From assembly GCA_949297765.1 (NCBI GenBank), contig CASFTV010000017.1, forward strand, positions 16,946 through 80,945: a stretch of 64,000 bases of DNA. The letters run 5' to 3'. The position numbers and the translations under genes were made by a program. Position 1 is the first letter of the stretch; each line of letters opens with the position of its first letter. The notes below the pieces were generated by a model. That model saw only the letters and a program-made list of their open reading frames with translations. It was not told the DNA's origin and did not search any database. Origin of the DNA: an uncultured bacterium (lineage in GTDB: Bacteria; Verrucomicrobiota; Lentisphaeria; Victivallales; UBA1829). Shown in pieces: positions 25,317 through 33,348 of the stretch.

Positions 25317-27061
25317 TTTCCGAAACTCTCCATGGCTTCGCGCTGTTTGAGGGTGTCGCTGTCGGCATAGTCGTCGGCGATGGAGCGGAGGAGAAGCTCG
25401 GTGTCGGCGATCTGCTCGCCGAGACGGCTGGCGATTTCCTGGACCGATGCCAGATTTTTGTCGATCACCTCCCGCGCCCGCGCCGCGATCTGTTCCCGGC
25501 GGAATTCGGTGTTGGTCACGTCGAAGATCGCGGCTCCGACCGTTTCGCCCGGCTCGATCAGGAAGATGTTCACATTGAAAAGTTTTTTCCCGACCTTCAT
25601 GGAATCGCGCCGGATCTCTTTGCCCGTCTCCAGCGCCGACTCAAACAGATTGGAGAACGGAACGATTCTCCGCAGATCCGCTCCCGCCAGACCGGGAGAC
25701 GCCTCAAACGCGATTTCCGTATCCTCTCCGAACAGCTTCGCAAAATTGAGGTTGCATTCGATAATCTGGAGTTTCCGGTCGCAGATGACCACTCCCGACG
25801 AAATGCTCCGCAGAAGCGCGTTCGCCTTCTTCTGCGCCTGTTTCTTGAGATAGGAGACGCACATGGACGGTTCCGCGCGCCCGGCGAGCATCGCCTGCGC
25901 AAAGTTGCGGCAGGTGTCGTATCCGCAGCCGTCGCAGTTGAGTTCGTCTTCCGGTGTGGTTTTCCCGATGCTCCGCAGCGCCTCCGTCAGTTCCCGCGAG
26001 GCCGGAAGCGCGTTGACGATCGCTCCCGGATCGAAGGATTCCCGGATGCTTCCCGCCGTCTCGCGGAGTTTCGGGTGATCGGGAAATTTCGTCCGGCAGA
26101 GCACCCGCAGGCGCTCGTGAAGTCCCGGGGAATTGTGCTCGGCGCACGGACCGTGCACACAGCCGCCCGAACAGGCCAGCATTTCCACAAACACAAAGTT
26201 TTCCGGCGAGACCGATTCCAGTCCGCTGAGCGCAAGTTTGAAGCTCCGGCAGCCGGCAAGCGTTGCAAAATGGACATTCCGGTTCGTCAGCTGGAACTGG
26301 ATCGTGTCGTTCATCCCTCCTTCGATCGGGTAGCGTGCGCCCTCCTCCGCGGATTCCGGAACGAAGGTTTCCGCTCCGTCCGCGGGGAACTGCTCGGGAG
26401 AAACTCCCGCCTCCCGCAGCATCTGCCGCAGTTCGGGATAGGTCAGTGCCGCGTTGAGCAGTTCCGGATGGCGGTCCGCCTCGTTCTTCTTCGCGATGCA
26501 CGGCCCGGCGAACACAATCCGGATCTCCTCCCCGAACCGGTCCCGCAGCAGACGGCAGTGCGAAAGCAGCGGCGAGGACACCTTTGTGATCTTCTCCGAA
26601 AGATGCGGCAGGTATTTGCAGACATAGTCCACCGCCGCCGGACACGCAGACGACAGAAGAAGATCCGGCGTTCCCGTGTTCAGCTCCTCCGCCAGAGCAA
26701 AGGAAACCAGCTGCGCGCCAAGCGCAGTTTCACTCACTCCGGCGAATCCGAGCTTTTTCAGCGCGCGGATCATCTGCGACGGCGCAATTCCCGGAAATTC
26801 GCTGATCCACGACGGCGCAAGGGAAAGGTAAACCGGCCGCTCCTCTCCGAGAAGCTGGCGGACGAACGCCGTGTCGTTCCGAACCTGTTTCGCCTTGACC
26901 GGACACACTTCCACGCACCGTCCGCACGCAATGCACATTTCCGGGATCACCGCGGCATGTCCATCCCGCACGCGAATCGCCTTGACCGGGCAGTGCCGGA
27001 CGCATTTGTAGCAGTCCTGACATTCCGCCTCCAGAGTAAACACCGGATAAGAATGATTCAT
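25313..27061 (-). CDS. Sensory-type FeFe-hydrogenase-like protein with PAS domain
   Basis: A 582-residue iron-sulfur sensor. Two 4Fe-4S motifs lie at the N-terminus (C14, C17, C20, C24; C43, C46, C49, C53). The H-cluster domain has SSACPAAVDY near residue 137, GPCIAKKNEA near 187, and EMLACSGGCVHGPC near 294. All four H-cluster cysteines remain, but the proton-relay Cys of the first motif (TSCCP in catalytic enzymes) is Ala. A further FeS domain (LNCDGCGYDTCRNFAQAML) is near 375, followed by a PAS domain (about 430-540). The C-terminus is helical. Redox or hydrogen sensing rather than turnover is likely. The start ATG has GAGG 6 bases upstream. Confidence 0.85.
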   Translation of the reverse strand: MNHSYPVFTLEAECQDCYKCVRHCPVKAIRVRDGHAAVIPEMCIACGRCVEVCPVKAKQVRNDTAFVRQLLGEERPVYLSLAPSWISEFPGIAPSQMIRALKKLGFAGVSETALGAQLVSFALAEELNTGTPDLLLSSACPAAVDYVCKYLPHLSEKITKVSSPLLSHCRLLRDRFGEEIRIVFAGPCIAKKNEADRHPELLNAALTYPELRQMLREAGVSPEQFPADGAETFVPESAEEGARYPIEGGMNDTIQFQLTNRNVHFATLAGCRSFKLALSGLESVSPENFVFVEMLACSGGCVHGPCAEHNSPGLHERLRVLCRTKFPDHPKLRETAGSIRESFDPGAIVNALPASRELTEALRSIGKTTPEDELNCDGCGYDTCRNFAQAMLAGRAEPSMCVSYLKKQAQKKANALLRSISSGVVICDRKLQIIECNLNFAKLFGEDTEIAFEASPGLAGADLRRIVPFSNLFESALETGKEIRRDSMKVGKKLFNVNIFLIEPGETVGAAIFDVTNTEFRREQIAARAREVIDKNLASVQEIASRLGEQIADTELLLRSIADDYADSDTLKQREAMESFGK

Positions 27062-27192
27062 CGTCAACCTCGCATTTGAAAATTCGCCGTTCTGTCCGCT
27101 TTTCATGAGTATACATGAACTGCGCGGAACTTTCAAATGCGGAAACCGATTTTTTCTCAAAACCTTCTCTCCGGTCCGTTCCGGAAGAAGGC

Positions 27193-27543
27193 TTATTCTC
27201 CGTTTTTCCCTTCCGGGACGTAGATGATCTCCCCGCTTTCCAGACGGTATGCGATTCCGACACGCTCCCCCCGTCCCGATCCGGTGGTCTTTTCCGATTT
27301 GAAGCGGGAGACTTTGTTGTTCTTCTTGACGATGATTTCCATATCCGGTTTGCCGGCGTTCTTGACATAGGTGACATCCTCCGCCGTCAGGAATTCGGTC
27401 ATCCGGCTCTGGATCACGAAGGCGACCATCAGCGCAACGGCGAACACCATTGCCGCGTCGAACAGATTGATCAGTCCGCTCAGCGGATCGCAGTCGTCGT
27501 CCGTCAGGAACGACTCTGCGTCATACCGTCCCGGCCTGCGCAT
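27193..27543 (-). CDS. DUF2149-family membrane protein
   Basis: A 116-residue protein with one membrane helix (about residues 26-45, LFDAAMVFAVALMVAFVI), preceded by DDCDPLSGLINL, the family signature. The C-terminal part is basic then beta-rich, ending IAYRLESGEIIYVPEGKNGE. The layout resembles ExbD/TolR with one helix and a periplasmic domain. It overlaps the upstream ExbB/TolQ gene by 23 bases, supporting a two-part channel. In other organisms DUF2149 sits beside ExbB-like channels in cobN/transport clusters; no cobN is seen here. Confidence 0.8.
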   Translation of the reverse strand: MRRPGRYDAESFLTDDDCDPLSGLINLFDAAMVFAVALMVAFVIQSRMTEFLTAEDVTYVKNAGKPDMEIIVKKNNKVSRFKSEKTTGSGRGERVGIAYRLESGEIIYVPEGKNGE

Positions 27544-28129
27544 GAACGCCCTCCTTTCTCAGGCGGAGATCCAGCGCATACCGCAGCGAGGCAATCTCGT
27601 CCGCGAACCAGTGCCGTTTCACCGAGTAGAGCAGAAGTCCGACTCCCGCAACAAAAATACCGACCACCGTGGTCCCGAATGCAATCTGCATGTTATAGGC
27701 CATCGAATGGATGTTTCCGGAGGCAAGCCCCGCAAGTGCCGGACCCATCGGAATCAGAGTTCCCATCAGTCCGAGCATCGGACCGATCTTCATCATGAAG
27801 CGGGCGCGCTCCAGCTCGTGCTCATACTGGCGGGAAAAATCGAAAATCCGTTTTTCGCAGTGGACCGGATCCCATTCCAGTTCGTGAAGCGCCCGCAGAT
27901 GCCGGGCGAAGGTTCCGCCGCCGAGCATTTCCGTGGTGAGGTCCCTGTCCGCGCGGAGCGTTTTCATGATCTCCTCGCGCCGCTTCCGCTGCTGCAGAAG
28001 CGAAAGCCAGGTGGAACAGAAGCCCCCCAGTTCGACCAGTGCAAAAATCATCGCCGCAAGCAGCAGCACAATGTCGGGCAGCATGAGACTTGCGGAAACC
28101 CAGTTCAGAATTTCGGTGATGTAATGCAT
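27521..28129 (-). CDS. MotA/TolQ/ExbB proton-channel family protein
   Basis: A 202-residue inner-membrane protein with three hydrophobic segments (about 14-36, 115-140, 145-170). The conserved C-terminal channel block is MKIGPMLGLMGTLIPMGPAL, followed by FGTTVVGIFVAGVGLLLYSV. The family turns proton flow into mechanical work on a TonB/TolA-like partner. The DUF2149 gene downstream is the probable ExbD-like partner. It overlaps the upstream membrane-protein gene by 25 bases and the downstream gene by 23, so the three are tightly coupled. Confidence 0.88.
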   Translation of the reverse strand: MHYITEILNWVSASLMLPDIVLLLAAMIFALVELGGFCSTWLSLLQQRKRREEIMKTLRADRDLTTEMLGGGTFARHLRALHELEWDPVHCEKRIFDFSRQYEHELERARFMMKIGPMLGLMGTLIPMGPALAGLASGNIHSMAYNMQIAFGTTVVGIFVAGVGLLLYSVKRHWFADEIASLRYALDLRLRKEGVHAQAGTV

Positions 28130-28821
28130 GTTTGTTTTTTATCCTTCCTTATTCTGTAAAGTTGAAATCCGAGCGTTGAAAGTGCCGTCACGGCGGCGAG
28201 CGAAGCGAGAATGAGCAGATCTCTTTTCCAGTCGGCCTCCTGCATTCCGGCGCCGTCCGAAAGCCGTCCTTCCGCTGCCGCGGGGAGAAATACCGCGAGA
28301 AGAACCAGCATCCAGCTCGCGGTCAGAGCCCCTGAAACACGATCCTGTTCCGTCGGACGGAGAAGCGCGAGAAGTTCGCACATCAGTCCGCTGAACACCG
28401 CAAAACCGCCTGCCGTCCACCAGAGAATCGTCGAAAATTCGTACCGGACCAGATGGTTGAAACCGACCGCCGTCAAATACATGACCGCAACCGGAAGAAG
28501 AAGCGACGGCAGAAGCGAAAGATATTTCCAGTGATGAATCCGTTTCCCAAGCTCGCGTTCCTTCAGAAGCGAAAGTCCGGCCGGAAGCGCAAGAAGCTCC
28601 TGAATGACGATCAGTGCGCAGAGGTCCTTCAGATTCTCTCCGCTGGAAAGAAACCGGTCGATCGCCTGAAGATTGCAGCTCATCAGCCGTTCCCGGAAGA
28701 CAAATGCCGGAACAGTCGCCGCTGCCAGAAGAATCCAGCGCACCGGTCGCGGAAGCAGCGTCAGCTTCAGAAGGCTGAGAAGCCACGCCGCCGCAAGAAT
28801 TGTCCCGATCAGACCGCCCAA
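28105..28821 (-). CDS. Integral membrane protein, first gene of ExbB/DUF2149 operon
   Basis: A 238-residue protein with about seven hydrophobic segments from residue 3 (LIGTILAAAWLLSLLKLTLL) to about 222, ending in a basic tail (RIRKDKKQTCITSPKF). No catalytic motif is seen. Position at the head of the ExbB-DUF2149 operon recalls the DUF2162-type membrane proteins that accompany these genes elsewhere, but the similarity was judged only from layout. Two operator-like boxes precede the gene, so it is probably metal- or nutrient-regulated. Confidence 0.55.
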   Translation of the reverse strand: MGGLIGTILAAAWLLSLLKLTLLPRPVRWILLAAATVPAFVFRERLMSCNLQAIDRFLSSGENLKDLCALIVIQELLALPAGLSLLKERELGKRIHHWKYLSLLPSLLLPVAVMYLTAVGFNHLVRYEFSTILWWTAGGFAVFSGLMCELLALLRPTEQDRVSGALTASWMLVLLAVFLPAAAEGRLSDGAGMQEADWKRDLLILASLAAVTALSTLGFQLYRIRKDKKQTCITSPKF

Positions 28822-28866
28822 TCCCGTTCTCCCTTTCCGTTTCCCCGGATCCCCCGGTGAAGTTTG

Positions 28867-28886
28867 TTATTAGATATGGCTAATAA
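28867..28886. promoter_or_regulatory. Operator-like box, copy 1
   Basis: TTATTAGATATGGCTAATAA is a perfect inverted repeat (TTATTAG, six bases, CTAATAA), 46 bases upstream of the ExbB-operon start. The half-site TTAG/CTAA is shared with copy 2. The form resembles sites of dimeric metal regulators, but no regulator gene is adjacent. Confidence 0.55.
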
Positions 28887-28917
28887 TATACACGCGAAAG
28901 CGGATGTTTCAAGACGT

Positions 28918-28937
28918 TTATTAGAGATTTCTAATTT
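28918..28937. promoter_or_regulatory. Operator-like box, copy 2
   Basis: TTATTAGAGATTTCTAATTT shares TTATTAGA-N-AT-NN-CTAAT with copy 1, starting 51 bases further upstream. Two near-identical boxes about five helical turns apart suggest cooperative binding of one regulator. Confidence 0.5.
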
Positions 28938-28984
28938 TATTTCTCATATTTTCGGAACGGGAGGAAAGGGGCGGAGGGAGGGAT

Positions 28985-29965
28985 TCAGCGCGGCTGTGTT
29001 GCCGAGACGTACCGCAGGATTCCGTCGACAATGGCGTTGACGGTTTCCTGCTGGCGTTTCCGGGTCAGCAGCTGGGTTCCCTCGCGGTAATTGGAGAGGA
29101 ATCCGGTTTCGATCAGGACCGCGGGACAGGCGACATTCTTAATCACATAGAATCTTGCGTGTTTGACGCCGCGGTCCTCCGCTCCGGTTTTCCAGATCAG
29201 CTGGCGCTGGATCTCATAGGCGAGACGGTAATTCTGACGGTCGAACGAGTTGCCCGGATTGCGTGTGAAATTGCTTTTTGTATCGCTGGAGGAGGGGGCT
29301 CCCGCCGGTGTCACGACAAAGGTTTCAATTCCGTTGATCGACTTGACAACCGACGCATTGCAGTGAATCGAAAGAAAGAGATCCGTCCGGGCTTTTGCAT
29401 GCATGTTCACCCGGTTTTCCAGACTGGGATACCGGTCTCCTGTGCGGGTCATGAACACATTGAATCCTCTGGCGCGCAACGCATCGCGCAGTTTCAGGGA
29501 AATGGAGAGCGTGATCTGTTTTTCCCAGCTCCGGTTCGGCCCGGGCGCACCGTTGTCCTTTCCTCCATGGCCGGGATCAATCATGATCGACCGGATCCGC
29601 TTCTTCGGAAGCACGGCGTTGCGCATGACCGGTTCGATCACCTTGCTGAAATCCAGCTCGGAGACATACGGCCGGCCGCTGAGATGGACCGGCGCAAACA
29701 GATAGGTCACCGCGATTCCGTTCAGGGAACCGTAGCGTTTGTTGACGGTCAGCACGATCCGCGCGTTCCGGAGAGAGAGGGTGTAGCGGCTGTTTTCTCC
29801 GCGCACCATGGACATTCCATAGAACCGGGCGATGTCGGCAAGCGCCAGATACCGCCGCCCGGAATACCACTGCGTCCGGATGGATCGCGGAACTCCCTGC
29901 GCGGAAAGAGTCTGCGGAACTGCGCAGACAAGAAGAATCAGAATCAGAAAAAGAACGCGCCGCAT
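28985..29965 (-). CDS. N-acetylmuramoyl-L-alanine amidase (AmiC/amidase_3 type)
   Basis: A 326-residue secreted zinc amidase that cleaves the peptide stem from cell-wall glycan. The signal peptide MRRVLFLILILLVCAVPQTLSA is 22 residues (written here in outline), cleaved near Ala 22. A copper-amine-oxidase-like N-terminal domain follows (about 25-115). The catalytic domain has MIDPGHGGKDNGA (zinc His), SLENRVNMHAKARTDLFLSI then HCNAS (zinc His), and PAVLIETGFLSN (catalytic Glu). The ATG used here shares its A with the thiD stop (TGATG); a GTG three bases earlier is possible. Confidence 0.9.
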   Translation of the reverse strand: MRRVLFLILILLVCAVPQTLSAQGVPRSIRTQWYSGRRYLALADIARFYGMSMVRGENSRYTLSLRNARIVLTVNKRYGSLNGIAVTYLFAPVHLSGRPYVSELDFSKVIEPVMRNAVLPKKRIRSIMIDPGHGGKDNGAPGPNRSWEKQITLSISLKLRDALRARGFNVFMTRTGDRYPSLENRVNMHAKARTDLFLSIHCNASVVKSINGIETFVVTPAGAPSSSDTKSNFTRNPGNSFDRQNYRLAYEIQRQLIWKTGAEDRGVKHARFYVIKNVACPAVLIETGFLSNYREGTQLLTRKRQQETVNAIVDGILRYVSATQPR

Positions 29966-30786
29966 CACTCCGGAAATCCTTTCTGGAGTGACGGCGGAAA
30001 CATTGCGCAGATTCTCTCTCCCGGGCGCACAGGATGTTTCAGCGACTCGTAAACAAATTTCTTTGCCGCGGCCGCGGCCGCGGAAAGACCGAGTCCCCGG
30101 GCGACGGATGCCGCCAGCGCCGCACTGAACGTGCAGCCGGTCCCGTGCGTTGCGCTCTCCGGCAGATCAAGACGCGGCGAACGCAGCAGAAGCACCTCTC
30201 CGTCAAAGAGACAGAGGTCCACCGACTCCGACTCATGTTCCGCGTGTCCTCCTTTGACAATGACGCCGCAGCCGAATTTTTCCTGACAGATCCGGGCGGC
30301 TTTTTCCATGTCGTGCAGATTCCGGATCGGCATGCCCGCGATCCGTTCCGCCTCCATCCGGTTCGGCGTGATGACCGCTGCGCGCGGCAGCAGATCCGAA
30401 AGAAGGGTCCCGACCGCATCGTCCTTCAGCAGAGGCGAACCGCTGGTGGAGATCATGACCGGATCGACGATCAGAGTTCCGTTCCAGCCGTTGAGCGACT
30501 CCGCCGCCGCCCGGATCAGTTCCGCGGAAAACAGCATTCCCGTTTTGATCGCGCGGACGTGGAATTCCGCAAGGACCGCGCGGATCTGTCCCCGGAGATT
30601 CTGCACTGTCGCAGGCTGGATTCCGGAAACGTTGAGCGGGTTCTGTTCGGTCAGCGCGGTGATTGCCGAACAGCCGAAAACGCCCAGAGCGGCAAATGTC
30701 CGCAGATCCGCCTGAATTCCGGCGCCTCCTCCGCTGTCGCTTCCGGCGATGGTCATTGCGACCGGATAAAAACCTTTTTCGTTCAC
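29965..30786 (-). CDS. thiD: Hydroxymethylpyrimidine/phosphomethylpyrimidine kinase
   Basis: Phosphorylates HMP and HMP-P in thiamine synthesis. It is 273 residues, normal length. The N-terminus AMTIAGSDSGGGAGIQADL is diagnostic; VDPVMISTSGSPLL follows in the middle and the THGTGCTFSAALAASVARG anion-hole/ATP site is near residue 215. A GTG start is used with AAGGAG 6 bases upstream. No thi-box-like sequence was found in the 220 bases upstream, so TPP riboswitch control is not evident. Its partner in the operon is the unrelated amidase. Confidence 0.95.
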   Translation of the reverse strand: MNEKGFYPVAMTIAGSDSGGGAGIQADLRTFAALGVFGCSAITALTEQNPLNVSGIQPATVQNLRGQIRAVLAEFHVRAIKTGMLFSAELIRAAAESLNGWNGTLIVDPVMISTSGSPLLKDDAVGTLLSDLLPRAAVITPNRMEAERIAGMPIRNLHDMEKAARICQEKFGCGVIVKGGHAEHESESVDLCLFDGEVLLLRSPRLDLPESATHGTGCTFSAALAASVARGLGLSAAAAAAKKFVYESLKHPVRPGERICAMFPPSLQKGFPE

Positions 30787-31006
30787 GTCCGCTCCTTGTC
30801 CAAGATATTCCGTAACTTAAATTCGCTTTCCCGAATAAACAAATCGAAAACCGAAATATTTTCAAACTTTTTCTTTCCCGAAACAGAAAAGGGAAATGCG
30901 CGGAGGCCTTTTCCCCGGGCGGGGTTCCGGTCTCCTGCGGCGGTCCGGCGGGAATGCGTCGGCGGCGCTGCACCCGGACGGACAGGAATGGCGGATCGGT
31001 TCGGCC

Positions 31007-31657
31007 TCAAACCCCTTCCGCGGAGGGATCCCAGACGATCTTGTGCAGCTGAAGATTCAAACGTGCGGGAACGCGGTCGGCGAGCATCCATTCCACGAGA
31101 GTCCGGGGGGAGATCCTTCCGAAGACCGGGGCAAAGAGAAGCGTTGTTTTTCCGGCGATCCCGAACCGGCGGATGGCATCCCGTGCGGCGTCGTAGTCCC
31201 GGCGGTCCGCGACCACGAATTTTACTTCGTCTCCCGGACGGAGGGAGCGGAAATTGGCCTCGAACATCTTTTCCGTCTCTTCGGAACACGGGGTTTTCCA
31301 GTCGATGATCCGGCGGACGCCCGGAGGGACCGGGGCAAGATCGACACTCCCGTTGGTCTCTATGAGCACTTCGAATCCCCGCTCGAGGAGACGGCGGCAG
31401 AGTTCCGGAGTTCCCTCCTGAAGCATCGGCTCCCCTCCGGTGATTTCCACGAGTTTCAAACCGGAATGTTCCGCTTCGGCGATGAGGCTGCCGATGGAGC
31501 GGTCGGTTCCGGCCGAGGAAAGCTGGGCTTTGACCGTGTCGCAGTACGCGCACCGCAGGTTGCATCCCGCGAGGCGGATGAAGAAGCAGAGGCGTCCCGC
31601 ATGGGAGGATTCCCCCTGAATGCTGGAAAAGGTCTCATACACCTTCAGTGTGTTCAT
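31007..31657 (-). CDS. queE: 7-carboxy-7-deazaguanine synthase
   Basis: A radical SAM enzyme in queuosine precursor synthesis, 216 residues. It starts VYETFSSIQGESSHAGRLCF, typical of QueE. The cluster motif CNLRCAYC (C-x3-C-x2-C) binds the 4Fe-4S. ITGGEPMLQ is the SAM-contact motif, and IETNGSVDL follows. It is the last gene of a six-gene overlapping operon that also carries hpt, another purine-base enzyme; its start overlaps the previous stop by ATGA. The rest of the queuosine pathway is not in the window. Confidence 0.92.
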   Translation of the reverse strand: MNTLKVYETFSSIQGESSHAGRLCFFIRLAGCNLRCAYCDTVKAQLSSAGTDRSIGSLIAEAEHSGLKLVEITGGEPMLQEGTPELCRRLLERGFEVLIETNGSVDLAPVPPGVRRIIDWKTPCSEETEKMFEANFRSLRPGDEVKFVVADRRDYDAARDAIRRFGIAGKTTLLFAPVFGRISPRTLVEWMLADRVPARLNLQLHKIVWDPSAEGV

Positions 31658-33348
31658 TTCCCGCTCCGTTTCCGTGCGACAATAATCTGCTGCGTCAGGA
31701 AATTGCTCCAGACAATCTCTTTGTGGAGGACCGTTCCGCAGGAGGCGATGGTCTCTTCGACTTCAGAGGCTTCCAGCGGCCGTTCGTCGTGAAAGATCCA
31801 GAGCCGCAGGATTTCCGCCAGAGAGCGGGTGGTCCGGTACAGGAAGGTCGGAGTCGGGAACAGCAGAATCACGATGCCGTCCTCTTTGGCAAGCTCAAAA
31901 TGCCGCCGGACCATGCGGGCGGTGTTTTCCGGCATGAAGTGTTCGATTAAACCGACGCTCAGAACGATATCGGATTTTTCTTCCCCGTCCGGATTGCAGG
32001 CCAGCAGATCGAGTTCGCGGACCGCCACATCGGGCCGCTGTCCCGTCTTTTCCCGGAATTTCCGGATGCCGATGGCATTGTTGTCGTAGACCGTATAGCG
32101 GAGCGGCAGAAACTCCTTTTCAATCCGGTCGAAAAAGCAGCTGTTCCCTCCGCCGAGTTCAGCGATGGTGAAGCGGTGCGGCGGACGGTAGCGGCGGAGC
32201 ATCTCCATCAGGCGGGAGGCGACGATGAACCGGGCGTATCCCGCAGTCGGGGCGGGGGCGGAATAATAACGGTCCCAGTCGGTTGCGGCCGCTTCTCCGG
32301 TGGTCCCGCTGTTCCGGAAAATGAAGTCGCGCTGAATGGAAAAGTTGATCAGATAGAGCACCGCCTCCGCCAGAAGTTTCCCGATCCGCGCATCCAGTCC
32401 CAGCAACGACTTCAGGCACATGACCATCGACGCCGAAAGAAATCCGGATACACACACCAGCAGCAGATACAGCGGCAGAGTCCGCCGCAGCTTCATCCGG
32501 GAATCGAACACCATGTTCCGCACCAGCGCGTAGTTGATGCAGACCGCCGCCGCACGGGAGAAATAGGTGGAAATCAGAATGCTTCCCCCGGTCAGAGGAA
32601 GGACCGCCAGAAAAACCAGATAATCAAAAACCGCCGTCACGATCGACGAGAGAATGTAACGGAAAAGCACAAAATAAATCTTGAACGAATCCAGCAGAGG
32701 ATTGAAATGCGACGATTCGTTGTCGTTCAGATAAATCGTCCGGATTCTCACTTCGCGGATCGGGATTCCCCGGTGGCGCGCCAGAATCAGCATCTCCAGC
32801 TCAAACTCATAGCGGTTCGACGCAATCTTCAGAAGCGAAGGAATCAGACCGCGCGGAATCGCCCGCAGACCGCTCTGCGTATCCTCCAGCGCGATGCCGA
32901 GAAACACCTTCATCAGAAAGCGGGTCGTCTTATTGCCGATCCGGCTGCGGAACTGCACGTCGCGACCGGAGAAGGAGCGGGTTCCGAGGATCAGGGAATC
33001 CGGATGCTCCAGCCGTTCCCGCGCAAGGGTAAGGATGTCGTCCGGACAGTGCTGGCCGTCGGCATCCGCCGTGATGACCGCGGGACATTGCGGCCAGCGG
33101 GTGTACAGATAATCGAGCCCGAGTTTCAGCGCCGCGCCTTTGCCGCCGTTCAGCGCGTGGGAGAGCACGGTGCATTTCCCCTCCCGTTGCAGGTCGGAAA
33201 TCACCCGGCGCGCAGAATCCGACGTACTGCCGTCGTCCACCACCAGAATGGAGGCAAATCCGTGTCCCGCCAGCTCGCGCACCAGCGCGGAAAGGCGTTC
33301 ATCCGGATTGTAGGCCGGAATCAGAATGGCTGTCTGGGAAAGATTCAT
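31654..33348 (-). CDS. GT2 glycosyltransferase - GtrA - methyltransferase fusion
   Basis: A 564-residue three-part protein. Residues 1-230 are a DPM1/GtrB-type GT2 domain (ILIPAYNPDERLSALVRELA; DDGS; TADADGQH). Residues 225-350 are a GtrA-like region with four membrane helices and the typical LAEAVLYLINFSIQRDFIF end. Residues 360-564 are a SAM methyltransferase (IAELGGGNSCFFDRIEKEF; DIVLSVGLIEHFMPENTARM). Together these suggest loading a sugar on a polyprenol carrier, moving it across the membrane and methylating a product. Both ends overlap neighbours by ATGA. The third domain is unusual for this family. Confidence 0.82.
   Translation of the reverse strand: MNLSQTAILIPAYNPDERLSALVRELAGHGFASILVVDDGSTSDSARRVISDLQREGKCTVLSHALNGGKGAALKLGLDYLYTRWPQCPAVITADADGQHCPDDILTLARERLEHPDSLILGTRSFSGRDVQFRSRIGNKTTRFLMKVFLGIALEDTQSGLRAIPRGLIPSLLKIASNRYEFELEMLILARHRGIPIREVRIRTIYLNDNESSHFNPLLDSFKIYFVLFRYILSSIVTAVFDYLVFLAVLPLTGGSILISTYFSRAAAVCINYALVRNMVFDSRMKLRRTLPLYLLLVCVSGFLSASMVMCLKSLLGLDARIGKLLAEAVLYLINFSIQRDFIFRNSGTTGEAAATDWDRYYSAPAPTAGYARFIVASRLMEMLRRYRPPHRFTIAELGGGNSCFFDRIEKEFLPLRYTVYDNNAIGIRKFREKTGQRPDVAVRELDLLACNPDGEEKSDIVLSVGLIEHFMPENTARMVRRHFELAKEDGIVILLFPTPTFLYRTTRSLAEILRLWIFHDERPLEASEVEETIASCGTVLHKEIVWSNFLTQQIIVARKRSGK

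Noticed and set aside
30787..31006. TPP riboswitch before thiD
   Set aside because: No thi-box sequences were found in the 220 bases.
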